Counted from the first letter of the stretch, positions 46,226 to 58,658 are shown. The stretch is 64,000 bases of DNA from Gadus chalcogrammus (GCF_026213295.1 NC_079426.1:22799543-22863542); one strand, 5' to 3'. Notes: generated from the letters alone by a model not told the origin. Program-made: numbers and translations.

Positions 46226-46907
46226 CATTCATCAAACATTAATAATATTGCTATGGATTAAACGACCTGGCTGCTGTTTTCAGTTTATGTTACATGATTG
46301 TTACGTTTCTGGGGGTGAGTGGACCCAAACGACAACAAGGAGAACATGGACACAGAATGAAAATACATAAGGCATTAACAGAAGAAACAAAGGATATGGC
46401 AAGACGAAGGGGAGGGCAGACAGGCTCGGCAATGGGCTGGTAGTCAGACATGAGAGGGGTGGGTAGCAGGGGGTATCTGGACAGGAGAGGGGTGGGTGCT
46501 AACGGGGGTATCTGGAAAGGAGAGGGGAGGGTAACAGGTGGGTATCTGGACAGGAGAGGGGTCGGTCATGGAATTTCTTTGAATCTTGGAGGTAGCTACA
46601 ACGAGGTGAAGACAACTGAGTGACTGGAAAGCCAGGGGTTATTTAATGGGTCCTGACTGGTGTGTAGGCAATCAGAGATTTATTACCACGTTATATTTAT
46701 AACATCAGCATTGCACAGTGTCACCTTCAAATCATGTATCAGTTATGCACCATAAGTTTCATAATGGTTCTGACTGCTGGTTGTGGCAAATAGGCTGAAT
46801 TGTAGACAATAGTAATCCAATTATTTTGCTAGTTTGGAGGACAGAATAGCAATATTCTCGAGATTGCTGTCACCTGGGTCAGTAATCTGAAGCCTGGGTA
46901 ATACATA
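46226..46907. other. Unclassified segment with short 3x tandem repeat
   Basis: Contains TGTTACGTTTCTGGGGGTGA near 46300, which resembles the end of an LTR in reverse orientation. At 46449-46562 a unit of about 43 bp is repeated three times (GGGTATCTGGACAGGAGAGG). No coding sequence. It may be a decayed LTR fragment. Confidence 0.35.
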
Positions 46908-47365
46908 TGCTGCGTTCGAGTATTCTCTGCGAACCGACTCGGATCTCGGATCTGACGCCACGCCCACACTTCAAGCGTTTTATTATTTCGCTCGGTCGTT
47001 GGAGGAAAACATGGATGCCACCCGGAAAGCTGTTGTCGCGGTAGCATTGGCAGAGGACCAGGCGCTCCAAAATAAGTAGGCTATAGGCCATAGGCAGAGA
47101 TACGGACGCAGTAAGGTATTGCAGTAATACGAGTGATTGAAATTGCCATTTAAACCACCAAAGTGGTCCAAGCACAATGAAAACAGTTCATACTTCAAGT
47201 CACAATGGGCGCAGCCATCTTGAATTCTGTCTCGGAATTTTGCTCGGTCACCACTGAGTTCAACCGAGGTGGCGAGTTCACCGTCCGAGGAAAAGGGGCG
47301 TGTTTGTGCGTGTCGCTAGGCAACGTCCTCGGACCTCCGAGACGGATGGATATTAAAACGCAGCA
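46908..47365. mobile_element. Harbinger-like MITE with TGCTGCGTT ends
   Basis: Starts TGCTGCGTT and ends AACGCAGCA, with ATA at the left and TTA at the right, compatible with a TWA target site. A short frame from 47011 (MDATRKAVVAVALAED) looks like the N-terminus of fish Harbinger-associated proteins before stopping. It sits between two parts of the TAGTC minisatellite. Confidence 0.45.
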
Positions 47366-47621
47366 TTAGTCCTGGATCTACAGTCTGTAGTCTGGATTCT
47401 ATAGTCCTGGATCTATCCCCTGTAGCCTTGGTTCTATAGTCCTGGATCTACAGTTTGTAGCCTGGGTTATATAGTCCTGGATCTACAGTCTGTAGCCTGG
47501 GTTATATAGTCCTGGATCTACAGTCTGTAGTCTTGGTTCTATAATCCTGGATCTACAGTATATAGCCTGGGACCTGGGTCTATAGTCCTGGATCTACAGT
47601 TTGCAGTCTGGGTCTGTAGCC
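47366..47621 (+). repeat. Minisatellite, TAGTCCTGGATCTACAG type
   Basis: Six to seven copies of a unit near 34 bp (GTCCTGGATCTACAGTCTGT, then AGCCTGGGTTATATA). It is the right-hand continuation of the array at 45285-46225. Confidence 0.75.
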
Positions 47622-47880
47622 AGTACCGGAACAGCTCTTGCCAAAGTCATAAGGGATATTCGGCTAAATACAGAGGCAGGCAAGGCAACAATCTTAGTAT
47701 TACTAGACCTCAGTGCAGCCTTTGACACTGTGGACCACACCATATTACTTCAGCGACTCCAGCACTGGGTTGGCTTCACTGGGGTTGTAATCAGGTGGCT
47801 TAAATCCTACCTACTGGACAGGACATTATTTGTTACAGTTGGAAACTGCTCCTCAACATCAACAAGCAATTATTCACTGA
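47622..47880 (+). pseudogene. L2-like RT fragment
   Basis: One open stretch encodes TALAKVIRDI, TILVLLDLSAAFDTVDHTIL, LQHWVGFTGVVIRWLKSYL, the RT fingers and palm start. It is truncated at both ends: upstream it abuts the minisatellite, downstream a (GA)n array before any YADD motif. Confidence 0.75.
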
Positions 47881-47889
47881 ACACGGAGA

Positions 47890-48097
<208 letters not shown>

Positions 48098-48776
48098 GAA
48101 AGAAGGATGGAGGGGATATATCTCTACACCACTGCTAATGCATTGTACAGCACTAATGAATTCAGTATGTGTTAGGAAAACAATCCCATGTGGTTCTTTG
48201 CACTGGCAGAAAACAGCAACTAATCACAATGAATTAATGTAGTAAGGGATACTACAAGGCATAATGTTGACATTTTCATTTAGCTATTCTTCCAGAAAAA
48301 ATGATCCTCCCTGTTTTCAGAAATGTGTGTCTCTCTTTGGATTCCAGGAACGTACATGGTAAACGTGGAATTGCATCGTAGTAATCTGTAACATTTTATC
48401 TCTTTGGTAAGGTAAGACAGAAAACACTTTAGTGTTCTTGCTGAAGGGGAAAGCGTTGACAAGGTGTGTGTGGAATGGTGGCGGTCTGTCTGGGCAGCGG
48501 TTTATGTTAATGACCGTGTCTGAGATGGCGACGTCAGAAACTAAACTAAATTCATTTACATGCAAACAAGGTTATATGAAACGTGCAGTTCTTGTTCATT
48601 TTGCTCGAGACACCAGACTATCTTAGTTGGATAGATAGATAGATTTTTGCCGCCACAACTTACAACAGGTAAAATATGACGTTTGGCTATAATTAGCCAT
48701 CAGCTACTTGCTTGTGTTTAGCCTCCGAGACAACGTGTTGGCTGCCGATTGGTAGCCAACACCATTTGCTAGCACC
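48098..48776. other. Upstream region of the transposase-like gene
   Basis: No gene seen. Mostly single-copy sequence with a short GATA run at 48630-48643. It should hold the promoter of the gene beginning at 48777; no clear TATA box is visible. Confidence 0.4.
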
Positions 48777-48864
48777 ATGGGTAGACCAAAGGTAAGTCCT
48801 TTCTTCTATTTTTCATATTTTTCCAATCTTATCAGCCATGATTGAATATGTCACTCTGACCAAC

Positions 48865-49088
48865 GCAACCATGTTATTCATATTATCAAAATGAGACCAA
48901 TTAATTTCAAGTTTTCTTTCTTTATTTATATAACTAAGTTTGTCCTTGACCTTGACTTAACATCACATTCCACAGCTAGCATCTATTCATGAGAAAAAGC
49001 TAACATTAGCATTGATTTGCAACCATGTTACTTGCAACCCTGTTACTGTAATTAGAGTAACAGGGTTACACTACAGTAACAGGGTTGC
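48865..49088. repeat. Cluster of GTAACAGGGTTGC motifs, 5' side
   Basis: Five copies in intron 1. Exact 13-mers: GCAACCCTGTTAC at 49034-49046 (reverse) and GTAACAGGGTTGC at 49076-49088. Near matches are at 48865-48877, 49019-49031 and 49057-49068. Orientations are mixed, and 49034-49068 forms an inverted pair. Confidence 0.8.
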
Positions 49089-49332
49089 ATCTCCTTCAGT
49101 TCACTCAGAAGGGACAATCTATTATCTATAGTAAAATTAAATGTGCATCTATAATTTAGCATGATCTACATGTTTTAAATGTATTACCATATTTTCCAGA
49201 ATATAAATTGCCATTTTTTTTCTTGGACAACTTCCTGGATGGGATTATTAACTCAAAATTAACTTGACTGGGTTTAAATCATGTTCAGATCATTTTCAAT
49301 AGGTAGGACATTTTTTAAATTGATTTCTACAG

Positions 49333-49690
49333 AGTTCTTGCACACCATTGAGCGCTGCTGAAAAGCAGAGGCGCTACCGTGCCAGGCGTGATGCTGATGA
49401 ACAGAGGAGACAGCAGTACTTAGAAAAAGAGAAAGAGAAGTGGAGGAAAGATGTAGAAACAGGGAAGAAGAAAAAGCAAAAAGACTGCAGTGTGCCAGCG
49501 AAAAAGGTGGAAAGAGGCTCATAAGAGGAGTAATGCCAGGAAAAAGGTACTTGAAGGATTAAACACCCCTCCAGTCAGCCCTGATCCTCCAGCCAGGCCA
49601 GAAATTCGAGTCAGGCCAGAATCTCCAGTCAGCTCTCAACCTGGGACTTCAAGGTCAGGACATAAGTTCAGGTTAATAAGGAATGCAAGT
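49333..49690 (+). pseudogene. Exon 2: basic N-terminal module
   Basis: Starts after TTTCTACAG. The first frame reads LSAAEKQRRYRARRDADEQR and EKEKEKWRKDVETGKKKK, a very basic, helix-prone stretch that probably binds DNA or is a nuclear signal. After about 49485 the frame changes and continues as RKRWKEAHKRSNARKKVLEG, then NTPPVSPDPP, a proline-rich linker that may be phosphorylated. It ends at a possible donor GTGAGT near 49688; the phase to exon 3 is not resolved. Confidence 0.55.
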
Positions 49691-50006
49691 GAGTGTAAGC
49701 ACAGATCATTAGGATATGTAAAGAAAGGTAAAGGAACTGTATCTGTACAATGAACAGTGAAATAGTCATCTCTTTTACTTGATAGGTATAATCCTTAATT
49801 ATTACAAGTCAAAAGATATCCATTTTCGATAATGAAACGGTATTGTAGCTATCAGTATGATCTTTGTTATGACTATCATGAACCACTGCATGCACCATGG
49901 ATTGCTAGTACTTACTACATATGTATCTATTAATTACTGGGTAACTACCCTCAAATAAGTTGCTACTGTGAAATCAATAATGAAAGTGTTTATATTTTTC
50001 TTTTAG

Positions 50007-52154
50007 GCAACGTGATCTTGGGAGAAGAAAAAGGAGGGCTGCCAAAGCAAAATTAAACAGGGAGTTGCAGAAACTACAGGATCAGTTAAGTAAAGTTGAA
50101 AAACAAGCAGAAAAATACAGAAAGCGGCTCCAACGATCCAAAAAGGACCATCCATCTCCAAGATCCAAAGTCAACAAGTTGCTTCGGGAAATCTCGGGCA
50201 CATCCCTAAGGAGAACCCTGTTGTTCCATACAGCAGTAGCTGAGGAAGTACGTACAAAGTACGCACATTCAAAGAGAGAGAGTGACAGACAAGTCATTGC
50301 AGGAATAGTCAACAGCAAAATCCTGAAGAAGTACAGGCTGCAGAGATTGGCAGAAGAGGTTTTTGGATTTTCAAGGCGGAGGTGGACAAAACTGGCAAAT
50401 GAAAATGTCTGCAGGTACCAGAGGAAGAAGCACGAGGGGATTGCTGCCATGCTGAGATCAACGGTGAGAACGTTCTTTTCACGTGATGATGTCAGCAGGA
50501 TCACAACTGGAAAAAAGCAAACGGTGACAAAAGAAAAGAAGAAAATGCAGAGAAGATTACTGGTGGATTCAATGAAGAACCTCCATTTGAAGTTCCTTGC
50601 TGAGCAGACCAACCTCCGTCTAGCATACTCACTGTTCTGCACACTTCGCCCCTACTGGGTTGTGCATCCAACATTGGCAGATCGTGAAACATGCATGTGC
50701 AAACAACATGAAAATCTAGGCTTTATTGCCAAAAAGCTTCACCAGATGCACATCATCGACACATCCAATTTGGAGAGCCTGACACAAGCCATCACATGTG
50801 ACACCACAAACAAGCAATGTATGTATGGGGAATGTGAGAAATGCAGCAATAATACCTATGCACTCACAAGCCACTACAGAGCCACCGATCGTGTCTCCTA
50901 CCTTCAGTGGGCCACTGTGGACAAAGAGCACAAAAATGATCCTGGAGCAGCCTCAAAGATCACCTTGAAAAAAGAATTTGAATGCTCCCAAGAAGAGCTG
51001 GTGGAAACGTTTGCCATTTTGCTCCAGAAGTTCAGGCGCCATCTCTATAACATCAGGCAGCAATATGCTTTCTCACGGGCCCTGAAGCTGAACCTCCCTG
51101 CAAATGGATGTGCAGCCAGTCCATATTGACTTCTCAGAGAACTATGGCTGCAAGTACAGCGCTGAAGTACAAGCTGTCCATTTTGGTGCATCACACCAAC
51201 AGGCCACTTTGCACACTGGGGTTCACTATGTGGGGGGGGCATCTGCCCCTACCTCCTTTTGCACTGTATCGGCATCCAGACTGAAGGGACCACCTGCCAT
51301 ATGGCAACACCTGGAGCCCATCCTGAGGGAAATCCAAGAGAGATTCCCGGATGTGACAACCATCCATTTTTTTAGCGATGGCCCCATTGCACACAGTACA
51401 AGCAGCGTGGTAATTTTTACCTCTTTTGTACTGAAAATTTCAAGAAGGGGTTTACAAGAGGAACCTGGAACTACTTCGAAGCCAGCCATGGCAAAGGTGC
51501 CCCAGATGGTGTGGGTGGCACATTGAAGAGGAGGGCCGACAGACTTGTCAGCCAAGGAGTTGATATTCCTACTGCATTGTCCATGTACCAAGCTCTGAGT
51601 GAGGGACAATCGAAGGTGAAATTGTTTTACATTCAGGAGCAAGCTGTGGAGGATGCAGTGAAAGAAATGCCAGCTGACCTTCCAGCTGTACCATCCACAA
51701 TGAGGCTCAACCAGGTGGTCACTCTTTCACCTGGGAAAATTCTCTACTGTGACGTCAGCTGCATGTGTTCGGCAACAGGGAATCTGGAGTGTGACTGCCA
51801 AAAAACAAAGTCCTTCAGTTTTAATACCAAAGATGACCACACAGAAAACCCCATGTACAGCAAACCAGAAGAGGTGGAGTGGCACAGTCCAGAGGTTGTG
51901 GGGAAATGGTGTGCCCTGGTGTACGACCACACCATCTACCCAGGGATCATCCAAGAGGTGAATGAGACCCACTGACTGGTCAAATGTATGCATCGAGTGG
52001 GGGAAAACCGTTTTTTCTGGCCGTTGAGGGAAGATCTCATTGGTATCCCTTGGAGGATGTGCTGACCCTCATTCCTCACCCAGAGAACGTTACCGCACGC
52101 CACATGGCCATCGCAAGAGAGGTATGGGATACTCTGGCCAGCCGCGGAAATTAA
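50007..52154 (+). pseudogene. Exon 3: coiled coil, Cys motifs and putative catalytic core
   Basis: Begins after TTTCTTTTAG. 50008-51129 is one frame: coiled coil (RRAAKAKLNRELQKLQDQLS), VFGFSRRRWTKLANENV, then CMCKQHEN (50691) and a Cys cluster CDTTNKQCMYGECEKC (about 50797-50847), possibly zinc binding. A one-base shift near 51105 leads to VHIDFSENYGCKY (Asp at 51128). The next Asp is in FFSDGP (51377). A two-base (CA) insertion near 51390 shifts the frame, which then reads NYFEASHGKGAPDGVGG (Glu at 51478). The spacing of about 83 residues then about 33 resembles a DDE triad. A stop near 51975 and another shift precede GENRFFWPL (about 52005). Confidence 0.6.
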
Positions 52155-52440
52155 ATCAACATTATAACACTTTTAAAATATTGATCAGTTCATGACTATT
52201 TTTGATATGCTCGTTCATTTTAATGCCAGGTTGTCGGCATACTGTAATATAACTATTTTTTTATGTTTGTCCATTGAATATTTTATCAGATCCAGTTTGT
52301 GGTCAGTTTGTGGTTTGTGGTCTCGTTTAATAATATAAAATATTATTAAACAACATTCCTGTGGTCCTGAGTATTTATTTGTCACATTTATGTCATGATC
52401 TACAATCAAAAGTAATGCATCCATTCAACCGTTACTTTGC

Positions 52441-52782
52441 GCAACCCTGTTACTCTAATTTCAACCCTGTTACAATATCATTTTTATTAAAATAATCTTA
52501 AATAATTTTCTCAGCTCACAAGGGTTTAACCTATTGTCCTTTTAATAGTTTGAATGATTATATGCATAATGTATTTGAGCAAATATTTGAAAATAAATAC
52601 TGAAATTAGTAAAAAGAAACGTGTGACTATTGAAAAGTTGGGCAAGATAGATTTCAAAAGTTGCTTTTATTAATATAAGTCAAGTCTTATCTGAAATTAA
52701 ATTAGTATTCAATGTGAATGTGACTTTCTCTACTTATATAATATACTTTTTTCAGGTTCCTGAGTATTCGTAACAGGGTTGC
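52441..52782. repeat. Cluster of GTAACAGGGTTGC motifs, 3' side
   Basis: GCAACCCTGTTAC at 52441-52453, CAACCCTGTTAC at 52462-52473 and GTAACAGGGTTGC at 52770-52782. Same motif as in intron 1. Likely subterminal repeats of one element. Confidence 0.8.
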
Positions 52783-54148
52783 GCCAAGCATAGCATTGGA
52801 TGCCTGAGCTGGACGAATCAAATTAATTGATGGTTTATGACCTGTTTTTCTTAAATACATAACAGAAAATTATAAAATAAAGGGTCTATTTTTCAAAAGT
52901 GTTGATGCCTAAATTGTCCTCCAATTCTGGAATGACCCATATGAGTCAAGCAATGATTTATAAAAACTTTAGTTGTACTAACTGCAATTAAATGTGGTTG
53001 CAGCCCCAATGATAACGTCTATCCTTTGAAAATAATAGTGATTCAATCAAAGTTTTCATGGCCATGCTTTAAGACATTAATAATATTGTATTACATAGTC
53101 AAAAGTTTGTAATGTTCAGAATGACTTTTAGAAATGCATACAGAAGCAACATTTATACAGCTGGCTTTAGGATTATTAATGTGTATTTCAGCTATGTCAG
53201 GGACATTATGAGATTTTAATTAACAATAATATTGTATGTCATAATATTATTGTGACCATTTTTAGTTTAGATATTTAGAAGTTCACTGATATTGTGTCTT
53301 CACAATTCAGCCAGTTTTACCATTGTGTTGGAAACAAAGAGCGTTTATCAGGTCATTAGAAAAAGATAAAGAGTGTGATATCAGAATTAATTAAGGCGTA
53401 ATAAGATAAATATACTATAAGGTAAATATTAGGTAAGATAAACATATGGTAATTTAATTAAATATATGGTAAGATAACCATTTAAGAATACTATTCAGCG
53501 AGATCAGGATATGGTGAAATAAATACAGGATAAATATACGACATTAAAAATATACAATTAAGAAATGTGTCGTCAAATAGGCTGATACATCAATACCATA
53601 ACGCTGTTATTGATTAAACTATTTTTTGTTTTTATCATACAGACTATAGTGCACATAGAAGGCCGCAGTTCAAAGTCAAACAGACCCTTCATAGAGTATA
53701 GGATAGTAATTCCCAGCCCTGTGGTTTGACTGATATGTGGTTGAGTGAGATGCTATAGATGGGCTATAGATATTCAGAGTTGTCAGAGTTGTTGATACAT
53801 TTGATGTACTTGATGGGATGTGCTCTCATGTTTGAATGCACTATTGCATTAGACAAAAGGATCAGCTCAATATGTGTAATGTCATCATGTAATTAGGGTT
53901 AAAACTGTGTGGGGAAACACATACATTCGAAGAAATGTATGTGTTTCTCATAACAAAATATTTGTAGGTTAAAAAAGCCCTAAGAATCCCTGGTATAGGA
54001 GTGTATTTCAGGGTAAATGTAAATACATTTAGAGGGACTTTAACACCAGAGGGCACTATAACCCCACCTGATCAGCATACTGCTCATAGTGAGATATGAG
54101 AGAATGTGAGAGTCACTTCGCAAAAGCAAATATGGATAGACTAGAATA

Positions 54149-54150
<2 letters not shown>
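52783..54150. other. AT-rich non-coding region
   Basis: No gene or recognisable element. 53390-53530 has several loosely repeated GGTAAGATAAA/ATATGGTAA motifs. A CTCF-like motif lies at 54043. Confidence 0.5.
54043..54057 (+). promoter_or_regulatory. CTCF-like motif
   Basis: ACACCAGAGGGCACT fits the vertebrate CTCF core (CCASNAGRKGGCRS) except the first base. Motif match only; no binding data. Confidence 0.4.

Positions 54151-54151
<1 letters not shown>

Positions 54152-54195
<44 letters not shown>
54152..54195. repeat. (AT)n microsatellite
   Basis: About 22 uninterrupted AT units. Confidence 0.95.
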
Positions 54196-54199
<4 letters not shown>

Positions 54200-54606
54200 A
54201 TATTTTTTGCAGCTCACTCTGTGTATGTCAGATTTCAGTGAGCGTATAATGGGGAGATATTGTAATCCCAGAACAAACTAATAATGCTCTCTTGGCTCAT
54301 TGAAGAATGCCAGAGTGTTTGTTTACAGGTACAAAAAAGAAGAGGAAGACATCACTGACATCTGATACCAAGAACACACATCTCTGAACCTCCACTCTCA
54401 ACCTCCCTCTTTTCTCAGGTAGCCCACACTCCCTGCCCTCGTGGGTGTGTGGGTGTAAGTGTGTATACGTGTGTAAGTGTGTGTGTATTACCGTTTGAGA
54501 ATAACATTCAACAGCATATATAGAGACCCCACATGAAGAAAGCAAGTTCATACTAAGCAATTTGCTCAGCTACTGGACCAAAGTAACAAAAAATGCGTAG
54601 CATGTA

Positions 54607-54612
<6 letters not shown>

Positions 54613-54697
<85 letters not shown>
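54613..54697 (+). repeat. (AC)n microsatellite
   Basis: About 42 uninterrupted AC units. Confidence 0.95.
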
Positions 54698-54699
<2 letters not shown>

Positions 54700-54759
54700 A
54701 TGCCTCAGATGCCTCTTGGAGCACTTTGGTCTTATTTTTCTGTTATTTTCTGTCTCTGC

Positions 54760-55080
54760 TGGGTCTTGAGGGAACCGAGCACATGGCCCAGCCTAGCTGA
54801 ACGGCCTGCCCGGGGCCCTGGAGGGCCCTGGAGGGGCTTGGAGCCGCTGCTGTTAATAATACATGACTTCTGGAGGCTACCTCGGGACAGAGTCCGCACT
54901 TTTTGATGAGGCGCTCTAAAAATGCTCCGACTGCGAAGCGACTCATGTTCTGGAACTCATTAAAAATGAACGAGGTGGTCGGACAAAACGGCCCGGCCCG
55001 GCTAGATGTCTCAGGAGCCCGGTCCTTCAGGGGTAGGTGGAGGAAGTATAGCAGGCTCCTACTTATGTAGGCTGCACATT
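54760..55080. other. Candidate conserved non-coding element
   Basis: GC-balanced, low-repeat sequence between microsatellite-rich, AT-rich flanks, with several palindromic short motifs (GGGCCCTGGAGGGCCC). It has no convincing splice borders. Conservation is a guess from composition and context only. Confidence 0.25.
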
Positions 55081-56054
55081 TCATTCCATTGCTTTTTTTT
55101 ATTCTCAAATTCCGACTTTCCTAGGAAGAGCTGGCCAACAGCAATTAGAAGATATGTCTGCTTTCTCGTGTTGGGTCTTGTGCTTTAATTCTTATTCTAA
55201 TCTTATATTCTCTCATTTCTGAAAATACTCTTTTAAAAGTATGGAATGTAATGTATGTCCCACTACCTTGTTGTTTGCTCCAATATGGGTCGACTATACA
55301 GATCAGCATAGTGAACATGTGGACCTGTACCTAAATGTGTGCTTGGATGAATGAATCAATAATACATGATTAAAGGATACTGTCTATTGTAAAGTTTTTC
55401 AGAAGGTCGATAGAGCTTCCTTAGACACATTCATTTACTGCTAAAGCTGACCAGTTCCATCTGTGTTTCCCCAGCCACTGAAGCGTGGTGGGTCCAGATT
55501 TTAATCACCTGTCAATGGCCATCCAGGTGGGAGAGGGGGCAGATATCACAAACTCTGGGCAAGGTCTGTTGGTTAATAGAGATATAAGGAAAAAGTTATA
55601 GCTTATTACGTGTAACACACACCTACAGCTCGCAATGTCTAACCACCACCCGACCCCAGACTCCTCCCCCCCCACCCCCACCCCCACCCCCCTTTCTACT
55701 ATTCTTTTGATGTGACCAAGTATTAAAGTTGCCGTGTTGCTGTGAGCGTGTTTTAACATCCATTTACAGTGATGCAATCACTTCCGCTGCTCTCGCTCTC
55801 TGGGACCTGCAAGCTCACTAAAAGGCTGCGCTCCATTGGACACCATTATGCCTGTTACCCACCCCCCAGTACCACACACACAACCAGGCTGGGCTGGCTC
55901 CTCTGCGGCCCTGGTGCAACCCTGGCTATCAGTGGTGAAGATGTAACCAATGATCGGGGATTCCATTACAGAGTCCACCGCCCGGATCCACCAGCTAGCG
56001 CTAAATGGAGAAGCTGCTTCCAACATCATTTGACTTTCATGCAATGAAACTTTA
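55081..56054. other. Non-coding region
   Basis: No gene recognised. A C-rich tract lies at 55665-55691. Short frames near 55780-56045 have no recognisable motif and I regard them as chance. Confidence 0.45.
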
Positions 56055-56055
56055 A

Positions 56056-56106
56056 TGTGTGTGTGTGTGTGTGTGTGCGTGTGTGTGTGTGTGTGTGCGT
56101 GTGCGT

Positions 56107-56163
<57 letters not shown>

Positions 56164-56184
56164 TGTGTGTGCGTGTGTGTGTGT
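56056..56184 (+). repeat. (GT)n microsatellite with GC interruptions, left part
   Basis: GT repeats with regular GCGT variants. Ends where an L2 fragment starts; the array resumes at 56797. Confidence 0.9.
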
Positions 56185-56921
<737 letters not shown>

Positions 56922-57200
56922 TTCTGAAGCATTTCTTAGTACCGAAGAAGATTTCTATGTAAATTTACCTACAATCTTATGGTGAAGCTGGTCCTGTGTT
57001 GAGGTTAAATTATCAATTTTGGTAATAGTTCATCATACCAAACACACCCAAAGCCCTAATTTACATACATACACTGAAATGTACATGTGTATCTAAATTT
57101 ATAATTTTAAATATCCAATTGCTCAAAAGAAATTAAACAATAAGAGTCCAATTTGACCACATCATAGGCCTGCGTATGTTTAGGACATAGCGTAAAGACG

Positions 57201-57215
57201 CCACTAGATGGCAGT
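57201..57215 (+). promoter_or_regulatory. CTCF-like motif
   Basis: CCACTAGATGGCAGT fits the CTCF core consensus at every constrained position. Same orientation as the motif at 54043. Confidence 0.5.
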
Positions 57216-57479
57216 CGAGGACCACTATACACATGCGGCTACGTCCTTCAGCCTGGCCGTTGCTTATGGCTCCGGCTTCCCGGTGTGAAATCTTCTCCGG
57301 TAGGGGCTGGTTTGTGAACAGGAGGTTGGTATCGTCAGGTAATCCATTCTATTGCGCTCTAAACGAAGGTAAAATTGACAAGGGCAAGCAGGCCCAGTCA
57401 ATCCCTGACCTTTCTTTACGTGCATATGAGCGGCTCTACAAAGGGGCGTTCAAAAGCGGGTTTGAGAGCACGTATAGGG

Positions 57480-57680
57480 CCAATCAGCCCCATAGCCCAC
57501 ATAACATACTTATACCGTCATAACCCTTTGTATTGATAAACATACAGAGACAGTCAGCCCGATAGCCCACATAACCTACTTAACCTACTTACCGTCATAA
57601 CCCTTTATATTGAGAAACATAGGTCTATGGGGCCAATTAGGCACTTACTTATCGTCATTGCCCTTTATATTAATACAAGT
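57480..57680 (+). repeat. Three degenerate tandem copies, unit near 80-90 bp
   Basis: Each copy has CAGCCC(C/G)ATAGCCCACATAAC or a variant, then ACCGTCATAACCCTTTRTATT. The third copy is shorter and more diverged (ATCGTCATTGCCCTTTATATT). Confidence 0.6.
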
Positions 57681-58559
57681 TCCGTGGCATGTTGCATTAT
57701 ACATTCTGGGATTATGGTATTGCCAAAAACGGCTATTTGAGGATGACGCCATTAAAATCATTCACGCAGAAATGTTTTTATCGTCTGTTATTCTTTCTAT
57801 GTAAGTTATCTGACTCTTCCAGATATCCAAAAAGATTTTTCTCTCCTTGGCATATTCAATTCGGCCTTCTTTTATAATCCGACATACCGAGGCAAAAGTC
57901 AATGCATCTCATTCATTCGTTCAAGGCTAACATAAACACAAGTGTGTGCAAGAAGAAGAAGAAAATGTGAACGCATGAACATGTGTGAGTCAGTGATGTC
58001 CTCAGCTGGGCGCAGCGGGAGGCTGTGGGCCACAGGTTCATCCGGATCTCTCAATAGCGGAGGAGGCCTGAGCGCTCTCTATTGGAGCCCAAGCTGTCAC
58101 ACAAAGCGTCCAGCAGGCTGTTTGAGAGGAACAATCGGCCATTCATAACGAGGAACAAAACAAAAGAGGAAGATGGACAGGTCATCTCCAACCTGTGGAA
58201 TTGCACCGGTTTTAATGTTTTCTTTCGAGTTGAGAGACGTAACACACCAAGGTTATGACGATATGGTATGGTGTTCAGGAGGGTTGGAGCCTATTGTAGT
58301 TGATGTAGTGCGCTGGATATGAAGGGACTGTCAGAGGGGCCTCTGCCATACGGGCCTTTTTAATTGTGTTTTTCCTATACTTCAACTTTTCCAAAACGAT
58401 ATGGACGTGATCGATTATTTTGCAGCCCGTTGGTCTATATGAATTGATCATTTTCCTATTAATGGCGACTTCTTAAAATAATCCAAAAAGATTTAATAAC
58501 CACATCATTTAAAAAATAAAGAAGAGTTTTTGCTTAGGCTATATTTCATTTTTCAAAAA

Positions 58560-58560
<1 letters not shown>

Positions 58561-58657
<97 letters not shown>
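58561..58657 (+). repeat. (AC)n/(GC)n microsatellite
   Basis: About 40 CA units ending in a CGCGCG run. Confidence 0.95.

Positions 58658-58658
<1 letters not shown>

Larger units (their letters stand above)
48777..52154 (+). pseudogene. Uncharacterised DDE-like transposase-derived gene, frameshifted
   Basis: At least three exons: a five-codon first exon (ATG at 48777, reading MGRPK, donor GTAAGT at 48792), exon 2 from the acceptor at 49331-49332, and a long exon from the acceptor at 50005-50006 to TAA at 52152-52154. The order of parts is a basic N-terminus, linker, basic coiled coil, Cys motifs, RNase H-like core and a conserved C-terminal block. I recognise the pattern from uncharacterised multi-copy fish proteins but know no formal family name. 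The multi-copy nature, the DDE-like motifs and the flanking repeats suggest a DNA transposon or a gene derived from one. It needs at least four frame changes to read through, so this copy is probably dead unless the indels are sequencing errors. Confidence 0.6.
56922..58560. other. Non-coding region with CTCF-like motif and local tandem repeat
   Basis: No gene recognised. It contains the CTCF-like motif at 57201 and the repeat at 57480-57680. Confidence 0.45.

Noticed and set aside
50082..50642. Minus-strand frame of 186 codons opposite the transposase-like gene
   Set aside because: It is a shadow of the coding strand; hydrophobic runs come from complementing Lys/Glu-rich codons.
55769..56047. 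Overlapping plus and minus frames of about 90 codons
   Set aside because: No splice sites, motif or family resemblance on either strand; length is within chance expectation.
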